This document shows positions 1-8,656 of a stretch of DNA of 64,000 bases, piece by piece. The position numbers and the translations under genes are program-made. The notes under the pieces are model-generated. The model saw only the letters and a list, made by a program, of their open reading frames with translations, did no database searches and was not told the origin of the DNA. Source of the DNA: Rhodanobacter sp. (GTDB lineage Bacteria > Pseudomonadota > Gammaproteobacteria > Xanthomonadales > Rhodanobacteraceae). Every line of letters starts with the position of its first letter. The first letter of the stretch is position 1. Location of the stretch: contig SCSE01000082.1 of NCBI GenBank assembly GCA_004298015.1, positions 62,001 through 126,000 of the forward strand, written 5' to 3'.

Positions 1-373
1 CCAGCGGGCCACCGATGCTGCCCAGCAGTGCGGCCAGCCAGAGTTTGTTCTGCAGGTAGCTCAGCGACTGGGTGAAGGTCAGCGCAAAGGTGGCCCACAA
101 CGCGAGAATCCAGGCCGGTGGAGCCGGCGCGACCCACGACGCGGCGTAGCTGGCCAGGCCCAGGTGCAACAGTCCGCCGTCCAGCAGCAAGCCCATGACC
201 AATGCCGCGGCGATCAGCCTGAGGTCGGTCGAGCGCCGGTCCGAGACGCGAAACTGCCACGTCGCATACAGCAGCATACCGAGTACGCCCGGCCATGCCA
301 GGCCATGTCCGGCCCCGATCACCGCGGCGAACCAGACAGCCTGGTAGCCGATCAGGCTGATCCAGAATTTCAT
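1..373 (-). CDS. DUF2878 family membrane protein (3' end cut by window edge)
   Basis: The visible 124 residues start MKFWISLIGYQAVWF and are almost entirely hydrophobic, with about four membrane segments, charged loops such as SDRRSTDLR and a GLLLDGGLLHLGL segment. This matches the small DUF2878 inner-membrane proteins that close fatty-acid modification operons. The ATG overlaps the stop of the upstream methyltransferase gene as ATGA, so it is the last visible gene of the operon reading leftward. The biochemical role of DUF2878 is unknown; a part in membrane lipid modification is inferred from context only. The gene runs off the left edge. Confidence 0.75.
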   Translation of the reverse strand, partial: MKFWISLIGYQAVWFAAVIGAGHGLAWPGVLGMLLYATWQFRVSDRRSTDLRLIAAALVMGLLLDGGLLHLGLASYAASWVAPAPPAWILALWATFALTFTQSLSYLQNKLWLAALLGSIGGPL

Positions 374-1665
374 CCCGTCAGGCCCTGCATGCGGGGGATC
401 TCCGGCAGCGGCGCGGTGCGGCGGTTGCCGGGCCGGGCCAGCAGCAAATGGGCCACGCCGATCGAGCGCTCGCGGAAGCCGCCCTCGCAATAGGCCAGGT
501 AGAACTCCCACATGCGGATGAAGCGTTCATCGAAACCCTGCGCCCGTACTCGCGGCAGGCAGGCAAGAAAGCGTTCGCGCCAGGCTTTCAACGTCAACGC
601 GTAGGAGCTGCCGAAATCCTCCAGATGGGTCAGCGCCAGATCACTGGCACGGGTCTTGGCGGCCAGCAGGGCGTTGATTGACGGGATGAAGCTGCCCGGA
701 AACACGTGACGCTTGATGAAGTCGACCGAGTTCAATGCCTGGACATAGCGGTGATCCTCGATCGTGATCGCCTGTACCAGCGCCAGTCCATCGGGCTTGA
801 GCAGGGCGCCGAGCTGGCTGAAATAGGTATCCAGGTAACTGGCGCCGATCGCCTCGACCATCTCGATCGATACCAGCTTGTCGTACTGGCCGTGCAGGTC
901 GCGGTAATCCTCCAGCAGCAGCTCGACCCGCCCACCGAGGCCGGCAGCTGCCACCTTGGCGCTGGCCAACGCATGCTGCTCGCGCGAGATCGTGGTGGTG
1001 GTGACATGGCAGCCGTAGTGTTGGGCGGCATAGAGCGCGAAACCGCCCCAGCCGGTGCCGATCTCGACGACCCGGTCGCCCGGCTGCAGGTCGAGTTTGC
1101 GGCAGATCCGTTCCAGCTTGCGTGCCGAGGCTTGTTCGAGGGTATCCGATGCGTGCTCCCAGATCGCCGAGGAGTACATCAGGTCGCCGGACAGGAACAG
1201 GCCGAAGAATTCGTTGCCGAGGTCGTAATGCGCCGCAATATTGCGGCGGCTGCCATCGCGCGTGTTGCGGCGCATCGCGTGCCAGCCGCGCATCGCCATC
1301 CCGCCGAGTCGGGCCAGACCGCTTTCCATGCCGTCGAGCAAGTCGCGATTGCGCACCAGCAACTGGATCAGGCCGACCAGGTTGTCGCAGCGCCACAGGC
1401 CATCCATATAGGCCTCGCCGGCGCCGACGCTGCCATTGCCGGCGATCGCGCGGTAAAAGTCGGCATCGAGCACTTCCAGGTGTATCTGCAGGTCCGGGTG
1501 GGATGCAGCCGGTTCGCCCAGTTCAAGCGTGCCGCAGGCGTCGTCGAGTACCAGTCGGCCGTGCTTCAGCCCGGCCATCTGGCCAGCCAGTTGTTGACGC
1601 AGGAAGCGGTCCAGCGCGCCGAAAGCCCGCTTTTCACAAGTGACGGTGTTGGCGATGTCATTCAT
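370..1665 (-). CDS. cfa: Cyclopropane-fatty-acyl-phospholipid synthase family SAM methyltransferase
   Basis: A 431-residue protein that should transfer a methyl or methylene group from S-adenosylmethionine to unsaturated acyl chains of membrane phospholipids. The C-terminal two thirds is a class I methyltransferase: AAHYDLGNEFF (the Cfa family substrate-entry motif) lies near residues 145-155 and the SAM loop VVEIGTGWGGFA near 200-211, followed by VSIEMVEAIG. The start was placed at the ATG whose A is shared with the stop of DUF1365 (TGATG); the open frame upstream of it is only a shadow of that gene. Cfa-like enzymes next to DUF1365 and an FAD oxidoreductase may make products other than plain cyclopropane, for example methylated or furan fatty acids, so the exact product is open. 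Confidence 0.9.
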   Translation of the reverse strand: MNDIANTVTCEKRAFGALDRFLRQQLAGQMAGLKHGRLVLDDACGTLELGEPAASHPDLQIHLEVLDADFYRAIAGNGSVGAGEAYMDGLWRCDNLVGLIQLLVRNRDLLDGMESGLARLGGMAMRGWHAMRRNTRDGSRRNIAAHYDLGNEFFGLFLSGDLMYSSAIWEHASDTLEQASARKLERICRKLDLQPGDRVVEIGTGWGGFALYAAQHYGCHVTTTTISREQHALASAKVAAAGLGGRVELLLEDYRDLHGQYDKLVSIEMVEAIGASYLDTYFSQLGALLKPDGLALVQAITIEDHRYVQALNSVDFIKRHVFPGSFIPSINALLAAKTRASDLALTHLEDFGSSYALTLKAWRERFLACLPRVRAQGFDERFIRMWEFYLAYCEGGFRERSIGVAHLLLARPGNRRTAPLPEIPRMQGLTG

Positions 1666-2459
1666 CAGGAACCTCGGGATGTATCGGGGTGATCGTGGAC
1701 GGGATTGCCTTTGAGCCAGAGGCGCAGCGCCTGCCAGTGGATCGCGCCGACGACCTGGGTGGTCATCAGTGGGTAGCGCCACAGCACGCGGGCGAGCGAG
1801 GCGCGGCTCAGTGGGCGTCGTTGCAGGGTCAGTGTCGCGTCGAACTCGCGCTGGTCGTCGCGCAGCACATCCATGTGCACCAGCAGGTCGGACGCCGGCG
1901 TGGTGAAACGCCAGTCGTATTCGCGATCCATCGGCATGAACGGCGAGACGTGAAAGGTCTTGGGGAAACGCCAATGCAGGGCGCGGCCATGGTGTTGCGC
2001 GGTTTCGATCGGCAACACGTAACTGTGGCGTTCCTTCCAGGGCGTATTGGTGATCTCGGCGAGGATCGCCACCAGGGTTTCGCCGTCTTCGGCGAAGCAG
2101 TAATAGAAGCTGACGGGATTGAACGCCACGCCGAAATAGCGCATATGGGTCAGCAGGCGGATCGGTCCGACCGGGCGATGGCCGGTGGCTTGCTCGACCC
2201 GCTGACGCACCGCTTCGGCCAGTGGCATGCTGGACGGTCCGAGGTAGTCGCTGCGCCGGAACTGGGCGAGGTTGCGGCGTTCGCTGGACCACAGCCAGTG
2301 CTGTGCGAAAACCTGATCGATTTCGTCCAGGTCCAGATACAGCTGCGCCATCCGGTACTCGAAGGCGTGCGGATGCGGCGCCATGCGACGGTGGCGAACC
2401 ACCCCTTCATAAACGGCGCTGGCCAACGGCAGCGCGCTGCTGGCAGGCCTGGCGGTCAC
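1665..2459 (-). CDS. DUF1365 domain-containing protein
   Basis: A 264-residue DUF1365 protein; the motifs FEYRMAQLYLDLDE near the N terminus, FNPVSFYYCF mid-protein and a WHVSPFMP-like segment (FHVSPFMPMDREY) are typical of the family. DUF1365 genes are regularly sandwiched between an FAD oxidoreductase and a Cfa-like methyltransferase, as here, but the reaction is not established. The preferred start is a GTG that overlaps the preceding stop as GTGA; no ATG lies upstream of the conserved region (SAVYEGVVRHRRM) without running deep into the neighbour. Translational coupling to both neighbours suggests fixed stoichiometry. Confidence 0.85.
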   Translation of the reverse strand: MTARPASSALPLASAVYEGVVRHRRMAPHPHAFEYRMAQLYLDLDEIDQVFAQHWLWSSERRNLAQFRRSDYLGPSSMPLAEAVRQRVEQATGHRPVGPIRLLTHMRYFGVAFNPVSFYYCFAEDGETLVAILAEITNTPWKERHSYVLPIETAQHHGRALHWRFPKTFHVSPFMPMDREYDWRFTTPASDLLVHMDVLRDDQREFDATLTLQRRPLSRASLARVLWRYPLMTTQVVGAIHWQALRLWLKGNPVHDHPDTSRGS

Positions 2460-3754
2460 GCGGCCACCTGCTGCGGCCGAGCCAGCGGTGCATGTTCCGG
2501 CCTGCTTGGCGTCGACCAGGGTGCGCCCAGCGCCACTGCAACGTCCAGTGCGCTGCGCATGCCGTCCTCGTGAAAGCCCCAGCCCCAATAGGCGCCGGCA
2601 TACCAGGTTCGACGCCAGCCCTGGATTTCGGCCTTGCGCGCCTGCGCGGCAACCGAGGCGCGGGTATACACCGGGTGGTGGTAGCGCATGCGGGCCAGCA
2701 CCTTGGCCGGATCGATCGCGGCGGTACGGTTCAGGGTGACGACAAACGGCTCAGGCGACTCGATACCCTGCAGCAGGTTCATGCAATAGCTGACCGTGCA
2801 CGCCTCGGTCGGGTCGCGCGGCAGCCAGGCATTCCACGCGGCCCATGCCTTGCGCTGCACCGGCAGCACGCTGGCATCGGTGTGCAGCACCGTGTTGTTG
2901 GCCTGGTAGGGCATCGCGCCGAGGATGGATTGCTCGCGTTCGTTGGCATCCGCCAGCAAGGCCAGTGCCTGGTCGCTGTGACAGGCCAGCACGATGGTGT
3001 CGAAATGCTCGGTCCCGGCGACACTGTCGACCTCCACCCCGTCTTCGCGGCGGCGGATCGCGTGCACCGCGCAATTCAGACGCTCGCGTACGCTCCAGCG
3101 TGCACGCAGTGCCTGCACATACGTGGAAGATCCACCCTGCACGACGCGCCATTGCGGGCGGTCGCTGACTTGCAGCATCTGGTGGTTGGCCATGAACTGG
3201 ATCAGGTAGCGGGCCGGGAAACTGAGGATCTGCGTGGCCGGTGAAGACCACAGCGCCGATGCCATCGGGATCAAGTGCTCGTCGCGAAAGGCGGCGCCGT
3301 AGCGGTGCTGCGTCAGGTAGTCCCCCAGCGTGGTCATGTCGTCGGGTTGCGACAGCAACGCCGCTGCCTCGCGGTAGAAGCGCATCAGGTCATACACCAT
3401 GCCCAGAAAACGCGGCGAGCAGAGGTTGCGGCGCTGACAGAACAGGGTGTCCAGGCTGGTGGCGTTGTACTCCAGCCCGCTGGCTTCGTTGTGCACGGCG
3501 AAGCTCATCGTGGTCGGCTGCGATGCCACGCCGAGTTCCTGAAACAACCGGGTCAACAGGGGGTAGTGACTGGGGTTGTGCACGATGAACCCGCTGTCGA
3601 TGCGATAGTTCCTGCCCTGCAACACCACGTCGTGGGTATGGGTGTGTCCGCCCAGGTAGGCGTTGGATTCGAACAGGGTTACCTCATGCTTGCGCGACAA
3701 CAGCCACGCCGAAGCCAGTCCTGCAATACCTGATCCCACCACGGCAATGCGCAT
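2456..3754 (-). CDS. FAD/NAD(P)-binding amine-oxidase-like oxidoreductase
   Basis: A 432-residue flavoprotein. The N terminus MRIAVVGSGIAGLASAWLL carries the dinucleotide-binding GxGxxG motif, followed by the acidic FESNAYLGGHTHTHD segment, which is typical of the COG2907 group of amine-oxidase-like flavoproteins. A second FAD-contact region lies near the C terminus (WYAGAYWGWGFHEDGM). Members sit beside DUF1365 and Cfa-like methyltransferases and are thought to oxidise or desaturate methylated acyl chains, though the substrate is not proven. Only 3 bp separate it from the desaturase gene upstream, and it overlaps DUF1365 by 4 bp, so it belongs to the same transcript. Confidence 0.88.
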   Translation of the reverse strand: MRIAVVGSGIAGLASAWLLSRKHEVTLFESNAYLGGHTHTHDVVLQGRNYRIDSGFIVHNPSHYPLLTRLFQELGVASQPTTMSFAVHNEASGLEYNATSLDTLFCQRRNLCSPRFLGMVYDLMRFYREAAALLSQPDDMTTLGDYLTQHRYGAAFRDEHLIPMASALWSSPATQILSFPARYLIQFMANHQMLQVSDRPQWRVVQGGSSTYVQALRARWSVRERLNCAVHAIRRREDGVEVDSVAGTEHFDTIVLACHSDQALALLADANEREQSILGAMPYQANNTVLHTDASVLPVQRKAWAAWNAWLPRDPTEACTVSYCMNLLQGIESPEPFVVTLNRTAAIDPAKVLARMRYHHPVYTRASVAAQARKAEIQGWRRTWYAGAYWGWGFHEDGMRSALDVAVALGAPWSTPSRPEHAPLARPQQVAA

Positions 3755-3757
3755 CGC

Positions 3758-4762
3758 TCAGCGCCTCGCCCTGGCCAGCACCCAGGCGGGTACCGGCTTG
3801 AGACCGCGGACCAGGCCCAGCGCCGACATCAGGCGCAGCCCGTACCAGGTCAGGTCGATCTCCCACCAGCGGAAACCCTGGCGGCTGGAACCGGGAAAGA
3901 AATGGTGGTTGTTGTGCCAGCCTTCGCCGAAGGTGATCAGCGCCAGCCACAGGTTGTTGCGGCTGTCGTCACGGGTCTCGAAGCGGCGCTTGCCGAAACG
4001 GTGGGCCAACGAGTTGATCGTCACCGTGGCATGGAACAGCACCACGGTAGACACGAAGAAACCCCACGTCAGCATCTGACCACCGCTGGTGCCCAGTTGT
4101 GGCGCGAGATGTTGCAACAACTCGCCCAGCCCGAACAGCGCCAGCGCCAGCAGCACCGGTACCAGCGTATCGAAGCGATCCAGTATTCGCAGCTCAGGGA
4201 ATTTGGCGAGGTCCGGCACCCGAGACAGGTCGGTGCGGAAATTGCGCGGGGTCAGGAACCAGCCGACGTGGCTCCATACGAAACCGTGTACGCGCGGCGA
4301 ATGGACGTCGCGGGCCGTATCGGCGTGGCGGTGATGGTTGCGGTGATGTGCCGCCCACCACAGTGGCCCGCGCTGCACGCAGGAGGCGCCGATCAAGGCA
4401 AACACGAACTGCACGGTGCGTGAGGTCTGAAAGGTGCGGTGGGAAAAATAACGATGATAGAAGCCGGTCAGCGCGAACATGCGCACCGCATACAGCGTCG
4501 TGGCCACGATCAGCGCGACCGGCGAGACGCCGACCCACAGCACGCCGATACAGGCCAGGTGCATGGCCACGAACGGCGCCGCACGCAACCAGTCGACCCG
4601 GTCCGCACGCGCATCGTCCAGCGCGCTTGACGCACTGGTGTCGAACCAGCTGCGCAACTTCTGCCCCAGCGAGGCGTCTGCTGCGGCAGGCTCGACGGCG
4701 TCGGAATCATCGGCATGTCGGCCCGGGGCGAGGGAGGTTGAGGCGGGTGTCGAAAGGGTCAT
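3758..4762 (-). CDS. Membrane acyl-CoA / acyl-lipid desaturase (delta-9 type)
   Basis: A 334-residue integral-membrane diiron desaturase introducing a double bond into acyl chains. All three histidine boxes are visible: HRYFSH, HHRNHH and the C-terminal WHNNHHFFPGS, separated by hydrophobic segments in the usual order. It is the first gene of the minus-strand lipid operon, so it could supply the unsaturated substrate for the Cfa-like enzyme three genes downstream. The ATG at 4762 was chosen; an in-frame GTG at 4786 would add eight residues, and neither has a strong ribosome site. The gene is divergent from a MerR-type regulator across about 160 bp, the likely control region. Confidence 0.88.
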   Translation of the reverse strand: MTLSTPASTSLAPGRHADDSDAVEPAAADASLGQKLRSWFDTSASSALDDARADRVDWLRAAPFVAMHLACIGVLWVGVSPVALIVATTLYAVRMFALTGFYHRYFSHRTFQTSRTVQFVFALIGASCVQRGPLWWAAHHRNHHRHADTARDVHSPRVHGFVWSHVGWFLTPRNFRTDLSRVPDLAKFPELRILDRFDTLVPVLLALALFGLGELLQHLAPQLGTSGGQMLTWGFFVSTVVLFHATVTINSLAHRFGKRRFETRDDSRNNLWLALITFGEGWHNNHHFFPGSSRQGFRWWEIDLTWYGLRLMSALGLVRGLKPVPAWVLARARR

Positions 4763-4921
4763 GGGGCTCTGCCTGTCAGCTGTCACCCAATAACTACGTA
4801 GCAGCAGCGTGGATGGATGCAGCCGGACCGGCCGTGGCTGATGGCAAGCCGGTGGAGGTTGGCTGACAGAAATCCCGCGGTTCGGGTCCTTGAGCTCGAT
4901 CCATGCTCTAGACTGCGCCGC

Positions 4922-5347
4922 ATGAGCACACCAACTGACTCACTGACCATCGGTGTCGTCGCCAGGCGTGTCGGCGTGGCGATCGACACGATCCGCTACT
5001 ACGAGCGTGAAGGCCTGCTGCCGGAACCGGCACGGCGCGCCTCGGGCTACCGTAGCTATGACGCCGGCACCATTGCCCAGCTGCGGTTCATCCGGCGCGC
5101 CAAGGCACTGGGTTTTACGTTGAGTGAGATTCGCGAGTTGCTGAGCCTCTCGGTGGACCGCCAGCGCGGGGTGAAGGCGGTAAAAGCGCGGGCGCAAGCG
5201 CGATTGACGGTGCTGGATGCGCGGCTTGCCGAGTTGCAGCGGGTACGCGACGGCCTGGCGCAGCTGATCGACGCCTGCCCGGGCCATGGTGCGCCGGGTC
5301 AGTGTCCAATTTTGCGTGCATTGAGCGACGAGCAGCCGTCGCCCTGA
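4922..5347 (+). CDS. MerR family transcriptional regulator, CueR/heavy-metal type
   Basis: A 141-residue MerR protein: winged-helix N terminus (IGVVARRVGVAIDTIRYYER), the GYRSYD wing, a long dimerisation helix and a C-terminal metal loop with two cysteines spaced as CPGHGAPGQCPI. That spacing matches the metal loop of CueR/HmrR copper sensors rather than the CC/His pattern of ZntR. No copper ATPase or chaperone gene is adjacent; the only divergent partner is the desaturase operon, which may be its target (inference). The ATG at 4922 is preferred because the frame upstream is not family-like. Confidence 0.85.
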   Translation: MSTPTDSLTIGVVARRVGVAIDTIRYYEREGLLPEPARRASGYRSYDAGTIAQLRFIRRAKALGFTLSEIRELLSLSVDRQRGVKAVKARAQARLTVLDARLAELQRVRDGLAQLIDACPGHGAPGQCPILRALSDEQPSP

Positions 5348-5551
5348 TCCTGCGCCCGCGTTCGCGCCAGCGAGAGGTTGATGGCGACGGTGGTTCGGTC
5401 GTCATGCCGTTTTGGCGACTTTGGCGGTGGCTGCGGGGCGCGTGAGCGCTGATCAGGCCGGTATCATGCAGATTGCGTATCCGCGTTGTCCGACAGCCTC
5501 CCGGCAACGGTGCGCGGCAAATTCAATGCACAGCACCCGGTGAATCCCCGC

Positions 5552-6844
5552 ATGTCCCGTAACCTCGCTGAATGGCTGGCCTACCAGGAGCGCGTCAACC
5601 CGCGCAGCATCGAGCTGGGACTCGATCGGGTGAACGCCGTATGGCAACGCATGGGTGCCGCAGCACCGGCACCTCGGGTGATCACGGTGGCTGGCACCAA
5701 TGGCAAGGGCTCGACCGTGGCCTTGCTGGAGGCCATGTTGATGGCCGCCGGTCTGCGCGTAGGCTGTTTCACCTCGCCACATCTGCTCAGTTACAACGAG
5801 CGGGTGCGTATCGACGGGATCAACGCTGACGACGATGCGCTGACAGCGGCGTTCGAACGGATCGAGGCGGCGCGCGGCGCTGACTCGGCCGTGGCGATTC
5901 CGTTGACCTATTTCGAGTTTGGCACGCTGGCGGCACTGGACCTGTTTGCCCGGGACCTGCTCGACGTGGCGATTCTTGAAGTGGGCCTGGGCGGTCGCCT
6001 CGATGCGGTGAACATCGTCGATGCCGACGTGGCGATCATCACCACCGTGGATCTGGATCACATGGAATGGCTGGGTGCGGATCGCGACAGCATCGGACGT
6101 GAAAAGGCGGGTATTGCCCGTGCTGGTCGGCCGGCAATCGTCGGGGAGGCGGACCCGCCTGACGGCCTGCTCGACACGCTCGCTGCCACGGACGCATGGG
6201 TCGAGCGCGCTGGCATTGATTTCTGGTTCGAGCGCGCTGCGCACGGGTGGCAGTGGCAGCATCGCGACGGGGAGGTACTGCACTTGCCCGATCCGGCATT
6301 GACCGCGCCGGTACAGTTCGTCAATGCCAGCGCGGCGATTGCTGCGCTGCACACGTTGTATGCGGATGGCTCGCTTGCCATCGACGATTTTCTCGCCGCG
6401 GCAAGTGTGGGCCTGCAGACCGCGCAGGTGCCGGCACGCTTGCAGTCGCTTGGTGGCGATCCGGTGCTGATGGTGGATGTCGGGCACAACCCCCAGGCGG
6501 CGCGGGCGCTGGCCGAATGGCTGGACCGGCGGGCGGGCGGTCCCTTGCATGCGGTCTATGGTGCCCTGGCCGACAAGGATATTGCCGGAGTCATGGCAGC
6601 ACTCGGCGAACGGGTCGAGCACTGGCACCTGGCCGGGCTCGATCAGGTCACGCCGCGAGGGATGGCGGCCGGGCAACTGGCGGCGAGCTTGCGGCAAACC
6701 CTGGCCGGGGCGACCTTCGACGAACATACCGATGTAGCGGCCGCACTGAGCGCGGCCCGCGCGGCGACGCCAGCGGGTGGCTGCATCCTGGCGTTCGGTT
6801 CGTTCTTCGTGGCCAGTGCGGTGATCGCCGGCGAGCGAGACTGA
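5552..6844 (+). CDS. folC: Bifunctional folylpolyglutamate / dihydrofolate synthase
   Basis: FolC adds glutamate to dihydropteroate and to folates in the cytoplasm, completing folate synthesis and retaining folates in the cell. The 430-residue product shows the Mur-ligase-type P loop VAGTNGKGSTVALLE near residue 50, FTSPHLLSYNERVRIDG downstream, and the C-terminal domain beginning near VDVGHNPQAA. The start at 5552 follows a GGTGA ribosome site; a longer reading begins with TTG and lacks family similarity. It heads a run with the SPOR gene, cvpA and purF, the common gammaproteobacterial order that joins folate and purine synthesis. Confidence 0.93.
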   Translation: MSRNLAEWLAYQERVNPRSIELGLDRVNAVWQRMGAAAPAPRVITVAGTNGKGSTVALLEAMLMAAGLRVGCFTSPHLLSYNERVRIDGINADDDALTAAFERIEAARGADSAVAIPLTYFEFGTLAALDLFARDLLDVAILEVGLGGRLDAVNIVDADVAIITTVDLDHMEWLGADRDSIGREKAGIARAGRPAIVGEADPPDGLLDTLAATDAWVERAGIDFWFERAAHGWQWQHRDGEVLHLPDPALTAPVQFVNASAAIAALHTLYADGSLAIDDFLAAASVGLQTAQVPARLQSLGGDPVLMVDVGHNPQAARALAEWLDRRAGGPLHAVYGALADKDIAGVMAALGERVEHWHLAGLDQVTPRGMAAGQLAASLRQTLAGATFDEHTDVAAALSAARAATPAGGCILAFGSFFVASAVIAGERD

Positions 6845-6886
6845 ACCGTTGTAGGGAAGGTGGTCATGACCCATGGCGCGGACGGG

Positions 6887-6892
6887 TATAAT
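6887..6892 (+). promoter_or_regulatory. Putative -10 element (TATAAT) upstream of the SPOR gene
   Basis: A perfect TATAAT in the context GGGTATAATCGCG lies in the folC-SPOR gap, placing a transcription start near 6899 and leaving a leader of about 35 nt. No good -35 hexamer is seen 16-18 bp upstream. It could give the SPOR-cvpA-purF genes their own promoter. Confidence 0.45.
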
Positions 6893-6933
6893 CGCGCCGT
6901 CACCTGCCGCGTTTGCCGCTTTGGAGCGAAGTC

Positions 6934-7965
6934 TTGAATACACGCTTGCTGGGAGCCGCCGTTCTGATTGCCTTGGCGGTGATCTTTCTGCCGATGGTCT
7001 TCAGCGGCAAGTCGCCGCCCGCTGAAGGAGGCGACACAGTCAGTCTGGCGATTCCGAATGCGCCGGAGCAGGCGCTGAAGACCAAGACGATGAACCTGGC
7101 GCCGGACGCCGTGATCCATGGGTCGAACCCCGCGTCCGGCCAGTCGAGCACGACGCCGGCGTCCAGCGACCGGTTGCCCACGGTGAACATCGGTTCGAAC
7201 CGGCCGCGTGACGTGGAAACCGACCCGCAAGCGGGCAAGCCGGCGGCACCGACCACGGTGACGATCGGTTCCGGCGCATCGCCTTCGCAACCGGTGATTC
7301 CAGCTCAGGGCAAATCGACGGCCGCGTCAGTGAAGACCACGCCGGCGAGCGTCAAACCCGCGGCTGCCCCGGTCCGGCCGGTTGCCAAGGCAACGGCCAA
7401 AGCGCCGGCCAAGACCAGCCAGAGCGAAGCGATCGGCCACGGCGCTTACACGCTCAACCTCAGCGCCTATGCCAGCGCTGCGGGCGCGGCGCGGTTGCAG
7501 CGCCGGGTGCGTGCACTGGGGTATCCGGTCAAGGGCTATCCGCTGACTCATGCCGGCAAGAAGCGCACCCTGGTCATCGCCGGTCCTTTCGAGACGCGCA
7601 CCGCGGCGGAGGCAGCGCGCCTGAAGATTACCCAGTCGATTCCCGGTGTGCCGGCGCGCCTGGCGCAGGATGCCGCGCCGGCAAGCCGTGCATCCGTCGT
7701 GGCGCCTGCTGGCGCGAACCACACCAAGGCGGGTGGTTGGGCCGTGCAACTGGCGGCGATGAGTACCGAGGCCGACGCCATCGCGTTGCGTGACAAGCTG
7801 CGCGCCGATGGTTTCGATGCTTTCGTGGATTCGGTGCAATCCGGTGGCAAGCGCCTGTGGCGTGTGCGTGCCGGTCCGCAAACCCGGCGTGCCGATGCAC
7901 AGCGGGTGCATGACGCGATCAAGGCCAAGCTGGGCATCGACGGCAACGTGGTTTCAGTGCCTTGA
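6934..7965 (+). CDS. SPOR-domain membrane protein (DedD-like)
   Basis: A 343-residue protein with one N-terminal membrane anchor (residues about 5-23, LLGAAVLIALAVIFLPMVF), a long Ala/Pro/Lys-rich periplasmic linker and two C-terminal SPOR repeats (near 170-245, from YTLNLSAY, and 265-343, from GWAVQLAAM). SPOR domains bind denuded septal peptidoglycan, and DedD-like proteins act in cell division; the position directly before cvpA-purF is the DedD position in enterobacteria. Two SPOR units rather than one is unusual for DedD. The start is a TTG with a GGAG ribosome site seven bases upstream; no ATG or GTG precedes the membrane helix in frame. Confidence 0.82.
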   Translation: MNTRLLGAAVLIALAVIFLPMVFSGKSPPAEGGDTVSLAIPNAPEQALKTKTMNLAPDAVIHGSNPASGQSSTTPASSDRLPTVNIGSNRPRDVETDPQAGKPAAPTTVTIGSGASPSQPVIPAQGKSTAASVKTTPASVKPAAAPVRPVAKATAKAPAKTSQSEAIGHGAYTLNLSAYASAAGAARLQRRVRALGYPVKGYPLTHAGKKRTLVIAGPFETRTAAEAARLKITQSIPGVPARLAQDAAPASRASVVAPAGANHTKAGGWAVQLAAMSTEADAIALRDKLRADGFDAFVDSVQSGGKRLWRVRAGPQTRRADAQRVHDAIKAKLGIDGNVVSVP

Positions 7966-8004
7966 GGACGGCCGAATCCAGCTGCGGATCAGACGGGTGA
8001 GCAG

Positions 8005-8625
8005 GTGAACTGGACCGACTACATCATCATCGGCGTGCTGGGCCTGTCGGTCATGATCGGGCTGTGGCGCGGGCTGATCTCCGAGGTGCTAGCGCTGGCA
8101 ATCTGGATTGCCGCGTTCTGGGTGGCATGGGCCTTCGGGCCGGTGGTGGCGAAGCATCTCGAGTCGCTGATCAGCCTGCCGTCGGCGCGGATCATCGTCG
8201 CGTATGCGCTGTGCTTTGTGGTGGTGTTGATCCTGGGTGCCTTGTTGCGCTTTGCCATCGACAAGCTGGTCGAGAGTACCGGCTTGACGGGCACCGATCG
8301 CCTGCTCGGCATGGTGTTCGGTTTTGCCCGGGGCGTGCTGCTGGTGACGGTGCTGGTGTTTCTGGCCGGCTTTACCGCGTTTACCCGCGACCCCTGGTGG
8401 CAGCGCTCGGTGCTGCTGCCGCAGTTCCAGCACGTGGCGGCGTGGCTGGGCCAGCAGGTGCCGCCCGGCGTGCGCGATCATCTGCATCCTTCGGTGGTGC
8501 TGAGCCACCTGCCGCAGTTGCCGAAGGCGATGTCCGCCCCCATATCCGGCGCGACGCCGGCATCGGCAGCCACGGCTTCGCCGGCGGGCGCCGTCAGTGC
8601 GGCCCATCCTCATGCGACTTTCTGA
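8005..8625 (+). CDS. cvpA: CvpA family membrane protein
   Basis: A 206-residue inner-membrane protein with four hydrophobic segments (from DYIIIGVLGLSVMIGLWRG onward) and the family pattern RGLISEVLALAIWIAAFWVAW, then GLTGTDRLLGMVFGFARG. CvpA is known from colicin V production and is needed for envelope robustness in several gammaproteobacteria, but its mechanism is not settled. Starts at GTG, 39 bp after the SPOR gene and 31 bp before purF, in the classical cvpA-purF arrangement. The last about 50 residues are an Ala/Pro/Ser-rich tail. Confidence 0.88.
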   Translation: MNWTDYIIIGVLGLSVMIGLWRGLISEVLALAIWIAAFWVAWAFGPVVAKHLESLISLPSARIIVAYALCFVVVLILGALLRFAIDKLVESTGLTGTDRLLGMVFGFARGVLLVTVLVFLAGFTAFTRDPWWQRSVLLPQFQHVAAWLGQQVPPGVRDHLHPSVVLSHLPQLPKAMSAPISGATPASAATASPAGAVSAAHPHATF

Positions 8626-8656
8626 AACGCGACATTCCTGAAGCAGGCAGCAAATC

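Noticed and set aside
370-2292. Long open frame giving a 640-residue fusion ending in the Cfa-like protein
   Set aside because: The first 209 residues are an off-frame reading of DUF1365; the family start is at 1665 where the stop and start codons overlap.
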